Positions 1 through 10,747 of a DNA stretch of 64,000 nucleotides are shown piece by piece. The position numbers and the translations under genes are program-made. How positions within the stretch are numbered: position 1 is the stretch's first letter; each line of letters begins with the position of its first letter. Source of the stretch: CAKZLS01 sp963771545 (GTDB lineage Bacteria > Pseudomonadota > Alphaproteobacteria > Rhodospirillales > Defluviicoccaceae); contig CAVYTX010000002.1 in the NCBI GenBank assembly GCA_963771545.1, positions 2,294,001-2,358,000 of the forward strand, read 5' to 3'. Below the pieces are notes generated by a model. It ran no database searches, was not told where the DNA came from, and was given only the letters and a program-made list of their open reading frames with translations.

Positions 1-268
1 CCAGCCAGGACCAGCCCATCAGATCGTCGCCCTTCAAGGTCTCCACGATGATGGGCGTCTTTCCCGGAACATGCACCTCCAGCGCCACCCGGCCATGGCG
101 AATGAGATAGAATTTGTCGGCCGGGTCGCCCTCCCGATAGATGTACGCTCCCGCGTGGAACACCTCGTTGGCGGCGCAGCCGGCCACCAGTTCGCGGTAC
201 GCGTCGTCCATTCCCGCAAAAAAGAGGTGCTCGCGCAGAATCCGATCGAGCCCTTCGATTTGCACCAT
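1..268 (-). CDS. Cyclic-nucleotide-binding domain protein, partial (C-terminus outside window)
   Basis: The first 89 residues are visible; the gene runs off the left edge. They form the start of a cNMP-binding beta-roll of the Crp/Fnr type: an opening [14 protein letters not shown] helix, then [20 protein letters not shown], the usual phosphate-cassette approach. The ATG lies two bases after the stop of the upstream iron-sulfur gene, so the two are very probably co-transcribed. Stand-alone cNMP-domain proteins of this type are known beside the beta subunit in group 3b hydrogenase operons, where the role is unproven (redox or ligand sensing is suggested). Whether a DNA-binding domain follows cannot be seen. 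Confidence 0.8.
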   Translation of the reverse strand, partial: MVQIEGLDRILREHLFFAGMDDAYRELVAGCAANEVFHAGAYIYREGDPADKFYLIRHGRVALEVHVPGKTPIIVETLKGDDLMGWSWL

Positions 269-270
269 GT

Positions 271-1407
271 TCAGAGCTCCTTTTCGCCCGCGCGGAGGGT
301 GCGGGCTTCCTCCGTGATATCGATCCCCACCGGGCACCAGGTAATGCATCGGCCGCAACCGACGCAGCCGGATGTCCCGAACTGCTCCCACCAAGAAGAC
401 AGTTTGTGGGTGATCCATTGGCGATAGCGCGAGGCCCCCTCGCGGCGGATGCTGCCGCCGTGAATATAGCTGAATTCCATGGAAAAGCACAAATCCCACT
501 TACGCCACCGTTCGGCGACCTCTCCCGACAGGTCGGTGACGTCCTCGACCGTCGCGCAGAAACATGTGGGACAAACCATGGTGCAGTTGCCGCACGTCAA
601 ACACCGGTCCGCCACCGCGTCCCAGTGCGTGCTGTCCAAGTTGCGCTTCAGCACATCGGCGGCGTCCGCGATCATTTCCCGGCCCATGGCCGCCGCCGTT
701 CGCGAGACGACCGCGTCCGCGGCGTTCAAATCGGCGTCGGTCGCCCGGCGCCGGTCAATCCGGGCCAACATCTCGGCGCCCTTCTCCGATCCCGCCTCGG
801 CGAGAAAGTCGTGGCGGTTGTCGTCCACGAGTTCGGTTAGCGATATGTCGAAACCTGCGTCCGCCCGCGGACCACTCGCCATCGATACGCAAAAGCAGGT
901 TCCGCCCGCCCGCGCGCAATTGACCGCGATCACGAAAGCACTTTCCCGCCTGGCGACGTAGCGGGGATCGCCCTGCGCGTCCCGGTCGAAGACCTTGTCC
1001 TGGATTTCCATGGCCCGCAGATCGCAGGCCCGGACTCCGAGAAAGGCGTACTTCGGCGTTTCCTCGGGTTGATCGTCGACAACGAAGCTCTGGCCTTGGC
1101 GCCGGGCACGCCACAGCCGTTCCTCTGGGGGATACAAATAGCGCTTCCATCCCTGGGGTCCGGGACCGTACTCGAACAGCGCCCGGCCCTCGCCGTGGAC
1201 TAGACGATAGTATCCCCCATCCTGCTCATCGTGCAAACCGGCTGGCAGATCCTCGATATGCGATAAAAGTCCGAGCACAATGGCGCCGTCCGACACACGC
1301 GGACCGATGACGTCATAGCCATCATCGGAGAGCACACCGATCAGGCCTTGCAAACCATCGGTATCGATCACAAACCTTGAATCGGTGGTCGCCTGCCGCA
1401 CAGTCAA
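271..1407 (-). CDS. 4Fe-4S dicluster protein, sulfhydrogenase/group 3b hydrogenase beta-subunit-like
   Basis: The 378-aa protein has two C-terminal ferredoxin-type clusters: [12 protein letters not shown] near residues 269-280 and [12 protein letters not shown] near 346-357. Earlier cysteines lie in [10 protein letters not shown] and in the [10 protein letters not shown] segment. This architecture fits the HydB/SHI-beta family, which passes electrons between the NAD(P)H-binding gamma subunit and the small subunit of cytoplasmic group 3b [NiFe] hydrogenases; the catalytic subunits would lie beyond the left edge. The gene is the first of its operon in this orientation, followed after two bases by the cNMP-domain gene. 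Related 4Fe-4S proteins exist in other reductases, so the hydrogenase link rests on family and neighbour. Confidence 0.8.
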   Translation of the reverse strand: MTVRQATTDSRFVIDTDGLQGLIGVLSDDGYDVIGPRVSDGAIVLGLLSHIEDLPAGLHDEQDGGYYRLVHGEGRALFEYGPGPQGWKRYLYPPEERLWRARRQGQSFVVDDQPEETPKYAFLGVRACDLRAMEIQDKVFDRDAQGDPRYVARRESAFVIAVNCARAGGTCFCVSMASGPRADAGFDISLTELVDDNRHDFLAEAGSEKGAEMLARIDRRRATDADLNAADAVVSRTAAAMGREMIADAADVLKRNLDSTHWDAVADRCLTCGNCTMVCPTCFCATVEDVTDLSGEVAERWRKWDLCFSMEFSYIHGGSIRREGASRYRQWITHKLSSWWEQFGTSGCVGCGRCITWCPVGIDITEEARTLRAGEKEL

Positions 1408-1441
1408 TGGCCGCTCCCGTTCTTTCGTTCCACGACGCGAA

Positions 1442-1457
1442 TTGATATTGTGATCAA
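1442..1457. promoter_or_regulatory. Inverted repeat TTGAT-N6-ATCAA upstream of the hydrogenase-type operon
   Basis: TTGAT and ATCAA half-sites lie 35-50 bases upstream of the iron-sulfur gene. The halves match the FNR/FixK recognition sequence, but the spacer is six bases rather than the usual four. It is therefore only a candidate site for a Crp/Fnr-family regulator. The position fits a redox-controlled promoter. Confidence 0.3.
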
Positions 1458-1595
1458 CGCCTCGGTCGGCGTAAACGTAGTTTTTAAGAGATTTCGTTCG
1501 TTAAGGACACGTTCTTAGGGGCCGGAAGCGGGAGAAACGGCCGAGATGCTCGGTTGCGTTCGTGATCGGCGGTTCCGCCTCGGGGGAAACCAACA

Positions 1596-1913
1596 ATGGC
1601 AAAAGAGACACGCAGCAAAACTGAAATCCGGGCACACGAGATCTGGGAACGGGAGGGTCGCCCATCCGGCAAGGCCATGGAGCACTGGCACCAGGCCGTC
1701 GCTGAAATTGCCCGCGAAGAGGATGAGGCCGCGGCCGCCAAACTGAATAAGGCCGTCCCTCGGAAAAAGGCCGAGAAAGCTAAGCCCGCCGCCGGCGCCA
1801 AGAAAACAGCAGACACATCGGCCGCCAAAAAGGAACCCAAGGGTCGGGGCAAAAAAGCACCCGCCACCGGGAAGACGGAAGTCTCCAAAAAGCCCAAAAA
1901 AAAGCCGAAATGA
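1596..1913 (+). CDS. DUF2934 domain protein with lysine/alanine-rich tail
   Basis: The 105-aa protein has an N-terminal DUF2934 motif at about residues 8-40 (IRAHEIWEREGRPSG followed by EHWHQAVAEI). The rest is a low-complexity, strongly basic K/A/P-rich tail resembling histone-H1-like or nucleoid-associated tails. DUF2934 proteins are common in Alphaproteobacteria, often near glycogen and trehalose genes, with no established function. It sits 180 bases upstream of glgB on the same strand. DNA binding by the tail is inference from composition only. Confidence 0.75.
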   Translation: MAKETRSKTEIRAHEIWEREGRPSGKAMEHWHQAVAEIAREEDEAAAAKLNKAVPRKKAEKAKPAAGAKKTADTSAAKKEPKGRGKKAPATGKTEVSKKPKKKPK

Positions 1914-2095
1914 GGCTGGCCTCTGGCCTTCTTCGGCCATCTGAACCATTATGCCGGCAACTTCCGAGACAACCCGCCGCAATTCTGGCGGGACGGGAAG
2001 AAAAAAAATGATGCGATGAAGGGTTGGTCGATCTGGGCACTGGAAAATTTGGCTGAACCAAGAAAAAGCAACGCTCGACGGGATTTATTTAGATC

Positions 2096-4460
2096 ATGAC
2101 TAAGGACAAGCTCAAAACAGAGATCGTCACTAAGGACAAGCTCGAAACAGAGATCGACCGCATCATCCATGCCGATCACGGCGACCCCTTCTCGATCTTG
2201 GGTATGCACGCGGAGACCAAGGCCGGCGAGACACAGGTGACGGTGCGGACGTATCAACCCCAGGCTCGCTGCGTCGCTGTTGTCGACTACAAGACCGGCA
2301 AGACGGTGGCCGATCTAACGCGAATTCGCGATGAGGGGGTTTTTGCCGGTGTCATCGAAGGCCGCAAGCAGGCCTTTAAGTACCGGCTGCGGATCCAGCC
2401 CAACGAGGGCGAAGAATACGACCTTGAAGACCCTTACCGTTTCGGGCCGGTGCTCGGCGAACTGGACATCCATCTGCTTGTCGAGGGAAATCATCTTCGT
2501 GTCTTCGAGAAACTCGGCGCGCATACAACGACGATCGACGGTGTCGACGGAACGGCGTTTGCGGTCTGGGCGCCCAATGCGCGCAAGGTCAGCGTGGTCG
2601 GTGATTTCAACAACTGGGATGGGCGACGCCATCCCATGCGTGTGCGCCTCGAATGCGGGGTGTGGGAAATCTTCCTGCCGGGCGTTGGCCCCGGCGCCAT
2701 TTACAAATACGAAGTCAAGGACCGTTTCGGAAACCTCATGGCCGAGAAGGCCGACCCCTTCGCCCTGCAATCCGAGGAACCGCCCAAGAGCGGGTCCATC
2801 GTCCCCGATCCGACACCGTACAAGTGGAACGACAAGGAGTGGCTGAGCCGGCGTGGTCATCTCCACGACCGCGACGCGCCGGTCTGCATATACGAGGTCC
2901 ATCTGGGATCGTGGAAACGCAAACCGGAAGAAGTCGACCGTTACCTCACCTATCGGGAGCTTGCCGACGACCTGGTCCCCTACGTAAAGGATCTGGGTTT
3001 TACCCATGTCGAATTGATGCCGGTGCACGAGTATCCGTTTGACGGATCCTGGGGATATCAGCCCACGGCCCTGTTCGCGCCGACCAGCCGGCACGGCAGT
3101 CCGGCGGATTTCAAGTATTTCATCGAACGCTGCCACCAGGAAGGATTGGGGGTCTTGATCGACTGGGTCGCCGGCCACTTCCCCGGCGACGCCCACGGTT
3201 TGGCGTATTTCGACGGCACCCACCTTTACGAGCACTCGGACCCGCGAATGGGAAAGCACATGGATTGGGACACCCTGATCTACAATTACGGCCGGTCGGA
3301 GGTGCGGAACTTCCTTCTGTCGAACGCGCTTTACTGGATGGAGGAATTCCACGTCGACGGTCTCAGGGTCGATGCCGTGGCATCCATGCTTTACCTCGAT
3401 TATAGCCGCGAGGAGGGACAATGGATTCCCAACATGTTCGGGGGACGCGAGAACCTGGAAGCCATCGATTTCCTCAAGCGCATGAACGAGCTCGTGTACG
3501 GCAACCACGAAGGGGTGATGACCGTCGCCGAGGAGTCGACCGCTTGGCCGATGGTTTCCCGGCCCACCTACCTGGGCGGACTGGGGTTCGGCTACAAATG
3601 GAACATGGGGTGGATGAACGACACCCTTCGTTACATGAGCAAGGAACCGGTACACCGCCGGTATCACCACGACCTTCTGACCTTCGGGTTGCTCTATTCC
3701 TTTACCGAGAACTTCATCCTGCCTCTCTCCCACGACGAAGTCGTTCACGGAAAGGGGTCGCTTCTGTCGAAGATGCCGGGCGACAGTTGGCAGCAGTTCG
3801 CCAATCTCCGCACCTACCTCACGTTCATGTACATGATGTCGGGCAAGAAGCTCCTGTTCATGGGCATTGAAATCGGCCAGGGCGACGAATGGGACCACAA
3901 CCACAGTCTGGATTGGCATTTACTCGAGTACCCCCTGCAAAAGGGTATTCAAACGTTGGTCCGCGATCTCAACCGCCTGTATCGATCACAGCCCGCTCTC
4001 TATGAGCTCGACTGCCTGCCCGAAGGTTTCTCCTGGATCGATTGCCACGACTCCGACAACAGCGTCATCTCCTTTATCCGGCGGGGCAAGAACCCGGACG
4101 ACTTCGTCGCCATCGTCTGCAACTTCACTCCCGTGGTTCGGGAGGCCTACAGGATCGGCGTTCCGAGAGGGGGCTCCTATGCGGAGATCCTGAATACCGA
4201 TGCTTCGTGTTATGAAGGTAGTGGAGTTGGAAACGCGGGTCAGGTCGAAGTCCTTCGCTCAGGAAGCCTTCGGTTATCCGTTCTCGCTCGACGTGGCCTT
4301 GCCGCCGTTGGGAACCATCGTCCTGAAGCCCATGGAACCGCCCCGGCCAATGGTCGAGGAGGTGGTGGAAACGGTAGCGCCAGCGGTCCCGGAAACAGAC
4401 ACGGACACCAAAACCGCGGAGGCGGGCGCGGCTTACGATGTCAGTACGAAACAGGATTAA
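2096..4460 (+). CDS. glgB: 1,4-alpha-glucan branching enzyme, single-base frameshift near the 3' end
   Basis: A GH13 branching enzyme that forms alpha-1,6 branches in glycogen. A CBM48-like N-terminal region is followed by the catalytic barrel, with the nucleophile in GLRVDAVAS (about residue 425), the acid/base in TVAEEST (about 478) and the third Asp in PLSHDEVVHGK (about 545). The frame from 2096 stays canonical to GNAGQVEVL. From about 4257 the expected C-terminus (GYPFSLDVALPPLGTIVLKP) continues one frame over and ends at 4460, overlapping glgX by 23 bases. Removing one base between 4250 and 4256 restores a protein of about 787 aa. Read literally, the frame instead runs on to 4510 with an unrelated tail. 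An in-frame 30-base tandem duplication sits at the N-terminus. Confidence 0.9.
2099..2158 (+). repeat. 30-base tandem duplication at the start of glgB
   Basis: Two adjacent 30-base units differ at only two positions and encode TKDKLKTEIV and TKDKLETEID directly after the start codon. The unit is in frame, so it only lengthens the N-terminus by ten residues. It looks like a recent slippage duplication. Confidence 0.85.
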
Positions 4461-6547
4461 ACCTGGCAGTCCCACACCCCTCGGAGCGACCTGGGACGGC
4501 CGGGGGGTGAATTTCGCGCTGTTTTCGGCGAACGCGGAGAGCGTGGAGCTGTGCCTGTTCGACGGCAACGGCCGCAAGGAACTGGAACGGATCACTCTGC
4601 CCGAATACACCAACGAGATCTGGCACGGTTACGTCGTTGGGATGGAACCGAACCAGCTCTATGGCTACCGTGTGTATGGCCCCTACGACCCGCGCAACGG
4701 CCACCGGTTCAATCCGAACAAACTTCTGATCGATCCTTACGCCAAGGCCGTTGAAGGCCGGCTGGAAATCTCCGACTCGCATTTCGGATATCGCCGCGGC
4801 AGTCCGCGCGGCGACTTGTCGTTCGACCGGCGCGACAGCGCCCGCGTTACACCCAAGTGCCGGGTGGTCGAACAGGCGTTCACCTGGGGTCCCGAACGGC
4901 TCCCCAATGTGTCGTGGTCGGAGACCGTCATTTACGAAATGCACGCCAAGGGCTTCACCAAGCTTCACCCCGAGGTCCCGGAAGCAAGCCGCGGAACATT
5001 CCCGGGGTTGACGTCGCCCGCGATCATCGATCATTTGACCGAACTCGGGGTCACCGCGGTCGAGCTTCTGCCCATCCATGCGTGCGCCAACGAACCGCAC
5101 CTCGACGACAACGGCCTGCGGAATTACTGGGGATACAACTCCGTCAACTTCTTCTCGGCGGACCCGAAATTCTACAGCAAACAGCGGGTCCACGAATTCA
5201 AGACCATGGTGGCCCATCTTCACACCGCCGGCATCGAGGTGATCCTGGACGTGGTCTACAACCATTCCGGCGAAGGCGACGAGTTGGGTCCGACCGTGTC
5301 GTTTCGCGGCATCGATAACGCCTCGTACTACGCGTTGGCTTCGGACAAACGGAAATACGCCGACGTCACGGGCTGCGGCAACACCCTCAACCTCCCCCAC
5401 CCTCGGGTGTTGCAAATGGTCATGGACTCGCTCCGTTTCTGGGTCGAGGAAATGCATGTGGACGGGTTCAGATTCGATCTGGCCACGGTGCTCGCCCGCG
5501 AGGCCCACGGGTACGACATCTATTCCGGTTTTCTCGACGCCGTTACCCAGGACCCCACCCTCGCCAAGGTCAAGCTGATCGCCGAGCCGTGGGACGTGGG
5601 TTGGGGCGGATACCAGCTCGGGAACTTTCCTCCGGGATGGACCGAATGGAACGACCGGTTCCGCGATGGCGTGCGGCGCTTCTGGCGCGGCGACGCTGGC
5701 ATGATCGGCGAACTGGCCCGCCGGCTCACCGGGTCGGCCGATTTTTTCCAGCACAAGGGCCGGCGCCCGTGGTCGAGCGTCAACTTCATCACCGCGCATG
5801 ACGGTTTTACGATGCACGATCTGGTCAGCTATAACCAAAAGCACAACGAGGCCAACAAGGAAGGCAACCGCGACGGCACCGCCAACAACAATAGCTGGAA
5901 CTGTGGCGTGGAGGGGCCGTCTCAGGAGCCGGCCATTCGAGCCTTGCGGGAACGGCAGAAGCGCAATCTTCTGGCCACGCTCGTGTTGTCGCAGGGCACG
6001 CCCATGCTGACCGGCGGCGATGAATTCGGGCGGACCCAGAACGGCAACAACAACGCCTATTGCCAGGACAACGAGCTCGGCTGGGTTCATTGGGATGAAC
6101 TCCTCTCCCGTCAACCAAGAGTTGGCCGCGTTTGTCCGGACTTTGCTGCGGATTCGCAAGGACCACCCGGTGTTTCGCCGAGCCAGGTACCTCGCCGGCA
6201 ACGAGGTCGGAGAGACCGGCATCAAGGACGCGAACTGGTTTTCGCCCGAGGGCCGGGAAATGACCGTCGCCGACTGGGGCAAACCCGACGCCCGGTTCCT
6301 GGGATTTCAGTTGTTCGGCGACAAGCAGGGCGCCAACAGTGGCGGCTCCGATGAGGTGTTCTTGATGCTGCTCAACGCGCACGAACACACGATCTCTTTC
6401 CGGCTGCCGGACGCCAGGCTCGGCGGCGGGTGGAAACCGCGGGTCGACACGGCGCGGACCGGGGTCGGGAATACCGATGAAACACACGAGGGTGGGAGCA
6501 CCTACGCTGTGCTCGCGCGCTCGTTCGTTCTTTTGATGAACTCATGA
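4438..6547 (+). CDS. glgX: Glycogen debranching enzyme GlgX, single-base frameshift in the last quarter
   Basis: An isoamylase-type GH13 enzyme that cleaves alpha-1,6 branches of phosphorylase-limited glycogen. It opens with PLGATWDGRGVNFALFS (CBM48). Catalytic residues appear in DGFRFDLATV (about residue 345), LIAEPWD (about 380) and ITAHDGFT (about 450). The frame is canonical to NELGWVHWDEL. Beyond about 6100-6110 the family-like continuation (NQELAAFVRTLLRIRKDHPV) lies one frame over and runs to 6547. One base fewer in the short C run there restores about 702 aa, the normal family length. Read literally, the first frame ends at 6354 with an unrelated tail. The start overlaps the end of glgB. 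Confidence 0.9.
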
Positions 6548-6572
6548 CCGCGGACGCGGGGAGGCGGCGCCA

Positions 6573-8771
6573 ATGACCGATTTGGGCAACCTGGAAACCC
6601 TTGCCGCGTTGGCGGGCATCGAACCGGATTATTGGGATATCTGGGGCAATCACCATGTGGTTTCGAGCGGCGCCAAACGCAGCATCCTCGGGGCGCTCGG
6701 CATTCCCGCCACCGACGACGCGGCCGTCGCGGCCGGCATTCGCGCGCTCGAGGAAGCGCCATGGCGCACATCCCTGCCGCCGGTGACGATTGTCCGCGAG
6801 GGCGAAAAGCCTCGCATCGCGATCACCATCGCCGCGGAGGCCGCGGACACGGACCTGACCTTCCAACTCATCGAGGAGGGCGGCGCCTATCACGCCTTCG
6901 TCATCGGGCCGCGTGACGTCCCGCTCGCCGAAACGCGGATTATCGACGGTCGGCAAATGGAGCGCCGGATCGTCGAGTTGCCCAGGACGTTTCCCATGGG
7001 CTATCACGCGGTCCGGGTGAAGGAACTCGGCGATCAAATCATCCAATTGATCGTTGCCCCGAAGACCTGTTACCTGCCGGAAGAGATCGCCGACGGCGGC
7101 AAGCGATGGGGCATCTCCACGCACCTGTATACCGTTCGCTCGAAGCGCAACTGGGGGATCGGCGACTTTTCCGATCTCTCCGACCTGGTCGACGTCGCCG
7201 CCAGGTTGGAAGCCGCGGTGATCGGCGTAAATCCCCTGCATGCCCTGTTTCCTCAGGAACCCGATCGCGCCAGCCCGTATTCGCCGAGCAGCCGCCTATT
7301 CCTCAATCCCGTCTATCTGGACGTGGAAGCCATCCCCGATTTCGCCGAATCCGCCGATGCCCAGTTGGCCGTGGAGGAAATGGCGCGGGACATCCAGGCG
7401 GCCCGCCGGCCGGCCTTTGTCGACTACCCGGCCATCGTGAAACTCAAACAGAACGTCCTGGAGATCCTGTTCGAGAGCTTCCATCGCAATCACGGAACCA
7501 AGGGCAAGGAAGACGACCGGAAACGGGATTTCATGCGGTTTCAGGAGCAAGGCGGAGAACCGCTGCATCGGTTTTCCATCTTCGAGGCCCTGTCGGAGCA
7601 CTTCGACGGGAAGCCATGGCAGGACTGGCCGAAGAGTTACCGCGAGCCGGAGTCCAAGGCGGTCGCCAAGTTCGCCAACGAGAACAGGAAACGGCTGCTG
7701 TTCTTTCAATATGTCCAGTGGCAGGCGGACCGCCAGCTCGCCCGCGCCCAGGCGCGCGCGCGGGAAAGCGGTGTCTCCATCGGCCTGTACCGCGACCTCG
7801 CCATCGGCGCGGCGCCGGACGGCGCGGAAGCGTGGAGCGCTCAGGACGTGGTCGTGCAGGACGCCTCCGTGGGCGCGCCGCCCGATCCGTTCAACATGCT
7901 CGGTCAGGATTGGGGAACGCCGCCGCTGCACCCCCATCGCATGTACGAACAGGCCTTCGAGCCGTTTATCGCCATCGTTCAATCGAACATGCGTCACGCC
8001 GGCGCCCTTCGCATCGATCATGTGATGGGGCTGATGCACCTGTTCTGGATACCGGCGGGCGAGCTGCCGGCCGCCGGGGCGTACCTCAAATACCCGTTCG
8101 AGGAGATGCTCGCGATCGTCGCCCTGGAAAGCCGGCGCAACCGGTGTCTCGTCATCGGCGAGGACCTGGGGACCGTCCCGGAAGGGTTCCGCGAACGGAT
8201 GGCCGCCGCCAATGTCCTTTCCTACAAGGTGCTGTATTTCGAAAAGGACGGTGACCGTTTCAAGACCCCGGCCGAGTATCCGGACCTCGCCCTCGCGTGC
8301 ATCTCAACTCATGACCTGGCGACCCTTTCGGGGTTCTGGAGCGACGCCGACATCGAGCTCAAACACCGCCTCAAATTGTATCCGTCGCGAGACGCCGAAC
8401 AGGGCGAGCGCCGCGGCCGGAACCACGACCGGTGGCTGTTGCTCAAAGCCCTCGCCGCCAAAGAACTTCTCCCCGACGGAGTAAGTCTCGACGAGCCCGA
8501 CGCAACGCCCATGACGCCGCAGCTCGCGGCGGCCATTCACGGCTATGTGGCGAAGTCGTCCGCCTGTCTGCTGATGGTGCAGATCGACGATCTGATGGAG
8601 TCCATGGATCAGATCAACCTGCCCGGCACCGTCGACGAACGCCCCAACTGGCGCCGTCGGCTACCCTTGACCACCGACCGGCTTCCCAACACCCCGATGA
8701 TGAAGGCGCTCAAGAAAACCTTGGCCGACCGGCGCGCCTCGGCGGTCAATTCGTCCTCGGCGGCCGAGTGA
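6573..8771 (+). CDS. malQ: 4-alpha-glucanotransferase (amylomaltase)
   Basis: The 732-aa GH77 enzyme transfers glucan segments between maltodextrins and recycles the short chains left by GlgX and phosphorylase. Conserved catalytic regions are visible: ALRIDHVMGL with the nucleophile Asp (about residue 479), VIGEDLGTVP with the acid/base Glu (about 527) and ISTHDLATLSGFW (about 577). The substrate-side motif SPYSPSSRLFLNP is also present. The length and the N-terminal extension of about 140 residues match the long bacterial MalQ type. It starts 25 bases after glgX and is intact, ending the glgB-glgX-malQ cluster. Confidence 0.95.
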   Translation: MTDLGNLETLAALAGIEPDYWDIWGNHHVVSSGAKRSILGALGIPATDDAAVAAGIRALEEAPWRTSLPPVTIVREGEKPRIAITIAAEAADTDLTFQLIEEGGAYHAFVIGPRDVPLAETRIIDGRQMERRIVELPRTFPMGYHAVRVKELGDQIIQLIVAPKTCYLPEEIADGGKRWGISTHLYTVRSKRNWGIGDFSDLSDLVDVAARLEAAVIGVNPLHALFPQEPDRASPYSPSSRLFLNPVYLDVEAIPDFAESADAQLAVEEMARDIQAARRPAFVDYPAIVKLKQNVLEILFESFHRNHGTKGKEDDRKRDFMRFQEQGGEPLHRFSIFEALSEHFDGKPWQDWPKSYREPESKAVAKFANENRKRLLFFQYVQWQADRQLARAQARARESGVSIGLYRDLAIGAAPDGAEAWSAQDVVVQDASVGAPPDPFNMLGQDWGTPPLHPHRMYEQAFEPFIAIVQSNMRHAGALRIDHVMGLMHLFWIPAGELPAAGAYLKYPFEEMLAIVALESRRNRCLVIGEDLGTVPEGFRERMAAANVLSYKVLYFEKDGDRFKTPAEYPDLALACISTHDLATLSGFWSDADIELKHRLKLYPSRDAEQGERRGRNHDRWLLLKALAAKELLPDGVSLDEPDATPMTPQLAAAIHGYVAKSSACLLMVQIDDLMESMDQINLPGTVDERPNWRRRLPLTTDRLPNTPMMKALKKTLADRRASAVNSSSAAE

Positions 8772-8786
8772 GGAATGTGCAAAGCA

Positions 8787-8804
8787 TGACGACGGGTGTC
8801 GTCA
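8787..8804. promoter_or_regulatory. Perfect inverted repeat TGACGAC-GGGT-GTCGTCA
   Basis: Two 7-base arms face each other across four bases, 16 bases after the malQ stop. The arms carry the same core as the decamer cluster that follows, so this may be the palindromic form of one protein-binding site. Confidence 0.5.
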
Positions 8805-8817
8805 AAAAAACGCCGAA

Positions 8818-9083
8818 AATGACGACATTTCGCACGAAAAAGACGACTTTTGACGACTTGACATTGGCTAAGCGGTTGATTTCATTGGCCCGAAACAAAA
8901 GGGCCCAGAATGTCGTCATTTGTCATCATTTGTCGTCATTTTTTTCTATAACCTCTTGATTTCACTCATACATTCAAGGACGCTTATTCTCGCTCCGTAA
9001 CGACGCAACCTCTTGATATTAAACGAAACACGCCGTTCGGACCGCGGATCGTTCCGCTTTCGATGTCGTCATTTGTCGTCATA
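8818..9083. repeat. Cluster of TGTCGTCATT decamers, partly in 10-base phase
   Basis: TGTCGTCATT or its near match occurs at 8911-8920, 8921-8930 (one mismatch), 8931-8940, 9064-9073 and 9074-9083 (last base differs), and inverted at about 8818-8827. A shorter inverted core lies at 8851-8857. Adjacent copies follow with a period of exactly ten bases, about one helical turn. An unrelated 11-base direct repeat, AACCTCTTGAT, occurs at 8950-8960 and 9007-9017. No gene with a recognisable product covers this stretch. An iteron-like or operator array is a guess. Confidence 0.6.
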
Positions 9084-9479
9084 CTGAACCGTTCGTTCCA
9101 GGTAACAAACCTCGATCAAATTGGCCATGGAACGGAAGGAATTAGGAATGATATCCGAAATGCGGGGCAATTTCAACGCCTTTGCAGGTCGGCTTACCGC
9201 CGGAGTTCAGACGCACTTACTGTCGCCTCCCATCTCGTCGATGCGAACCGATCCGCCGCCAACCTATTCAAGGCGGTACTCGATGGTGCGAACCTCGATG
9301 GCGCCAACCTCACCCACGCCCGTTTCCTGGAGTGCGTCCACCCCACCGCGTCGCGGAATTGGCAATCGGCTCTCCGCGACGAAGCGCTGGCGTGTGGCGC
9401 GCCGGTCCCCCTGCGCCGTGATCAATCGTGATCGGGCGGTCATTTTCGATTGCACACCGACAGCACGCGAGCCGTTCAA

Positions 9480-10071
9480 TCGGCAAACGAAGTCATTTAG
9501 TTCGCGAATCCGGTCCTTTGCCCCCGAAAGGATCGAAACGCCGTCCCCGACGAGAAGGATGTCAAAATCGAGATCCTAGAGCCCTCCCACGCTGGCTCTG
9601 AGCCGCGGAGGGTCGACTCCATGACCGTCTGGGAAGACCGCATGCACCGGGTGGATTGCCGATCACCGCGTCGCCAACAATGAGAATGCGGCGTTCGCGC
9701 CACAACAGCGCGACTTCGCCGGGTGACTTGCCGGGAACGGCGATCACCTCGAGCGGGCCGTCCGTCCCGTGATCCCAGGGTCCTCGATCTCTCCCCTCTC
9801 CACGTGCATGAGCGGCATCTTCGGGATGGATCGCCGTCCGAGCGCCGAGCCGGCCGCGCAGGAGGTTGGCCGCGCGAGAATGATTGCGGTTGGTGATAAG
9901 GATCTCGCCGCACCGAAACGAGCGAGTTCATCGAGTATGGTGTCGTCAGGCGTTACTGGATCGATGCAGATATTTCCACCCCGCGTGGCGCGCCAGATGG
10001 CCATTGAAGTCGTAGCCGTGAGGTTCGGAGAACCAACTCCATGTGAAGACGTCGGGGACGATCTCAAGCAT
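9480..10071 (-). pseudogene. Metallo-beta-lactamase-fold hydrolase remnant with several frameshifts
   Basis: From an ATG at 10071 the frame reads MLEIVPDVFTWSWFSEPHGY and then stops. The continuation, GGNICIDPVTPDDTILDEL, is one frame over, consistent with one extra G in a GGGG run. A third frame carries GKSPGEVALLWRERRILIVG and GDAVIGNPPG, typical of the later metal-binding part of MBL-fold hydrolases. A further frame carries DFDILLVGDGVSILSGAKDR near the end. At least three frame changes in under 200 codons make this a pseudogene, unless local sequence quality is very poor. Confidence 0.75.
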
Positions 10072-10189
10072 GTTAATTATCTCCCGCCAGTGACGATGCC
10101 CGATGAAGCTTCCCTGCGGCGGCGGCAAAGAAGCGGGCCGCCTCCGGCGTATCGCAAATCTGCCGACGCTGAATACGATCAAGGAGCTG

Positions 10190-10747
10190 GCTCTCTCGAA
10201 GATCGAGCAGTTGAGCCGACGCTCGGAGATCTGAAGACCGGAGAGAGTTGGCAGTTCTGTCACCATGGTCTCCACGAGATCGAGGGATTTAGAGGGTTGA
10301 TTGGCTGCATCGTCGAAGTCGGCGAAATCCTTCTCGACTACCTCAAGGTCGCCCCAACGAGCTTCCAAATCACCGGATGCTGGGCTACCGTGAACGGCCC
10401 GGGCGCCGGCCATCGTGTCCATAGCCACCCGAACAATTACCTGAGCGGCGTCTATTACGTGCAGACGCAGGAAGGCGCCAACACCATCAATTTCCACGAT
10501 CCTCGCCACCAGGTTGGTATCCTCTCTCCACCCGTCAGCGAACTGACCGCCGAGACGACCGATCAGGTTGGTCCGGGTAAAAGATGGAACGCTATTGATG
10601 TTTCCGGCCTGGCTGCAGCACTCGGTCGACCCCAACCTCAGCAATCGTGCTCGCGTCAGCATAAGCTTCAATATCATGTTCCCGGCCTACACCGAGACCA
10701 TCAGCAAACCGATGTGGAAGGGGGGCTGGCGACGGCCTTCCATGTAA
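10190..10747 (+). pseudogene. 2OG-Fe(II) oxygenase-like gene remnant, frameshifted
   Basis: A plus-strand frame encodes a stretch typical of putative 2OG-Fe(II) oxygenases of the TIGR02466 type, with the metal-binding segment HRVHSHPNNYLSGVYYVQ and then NTINFHDPR. Near 10576-10585 the frame shifts by one base. The expected end then follows: GTLLMFPAWLQHSVDP with the distal His, RVSISFNIMF with the 2OG-binding Arg, and a stop at 10745-10747. The N-terminal quarter has no clear start. With one base corrected most of the catalytic core would be whole, so recent decay or sequence error is possible. Confidence 0.65.

Noticed and set aside
2315..3919. 534-codon minus-strand frame opposite glgB (and 4441-6282 opposite glgX)
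   Set aside because: Antisense shadows of conserved GH13 enzymes with no recognisable domain.
9063..9431. Possible pentapeptide-repeat protein
   Set aside because: Only about 20 residues resemble the repeat, the rest is unstructured, and the frame starts inside the decamer array.
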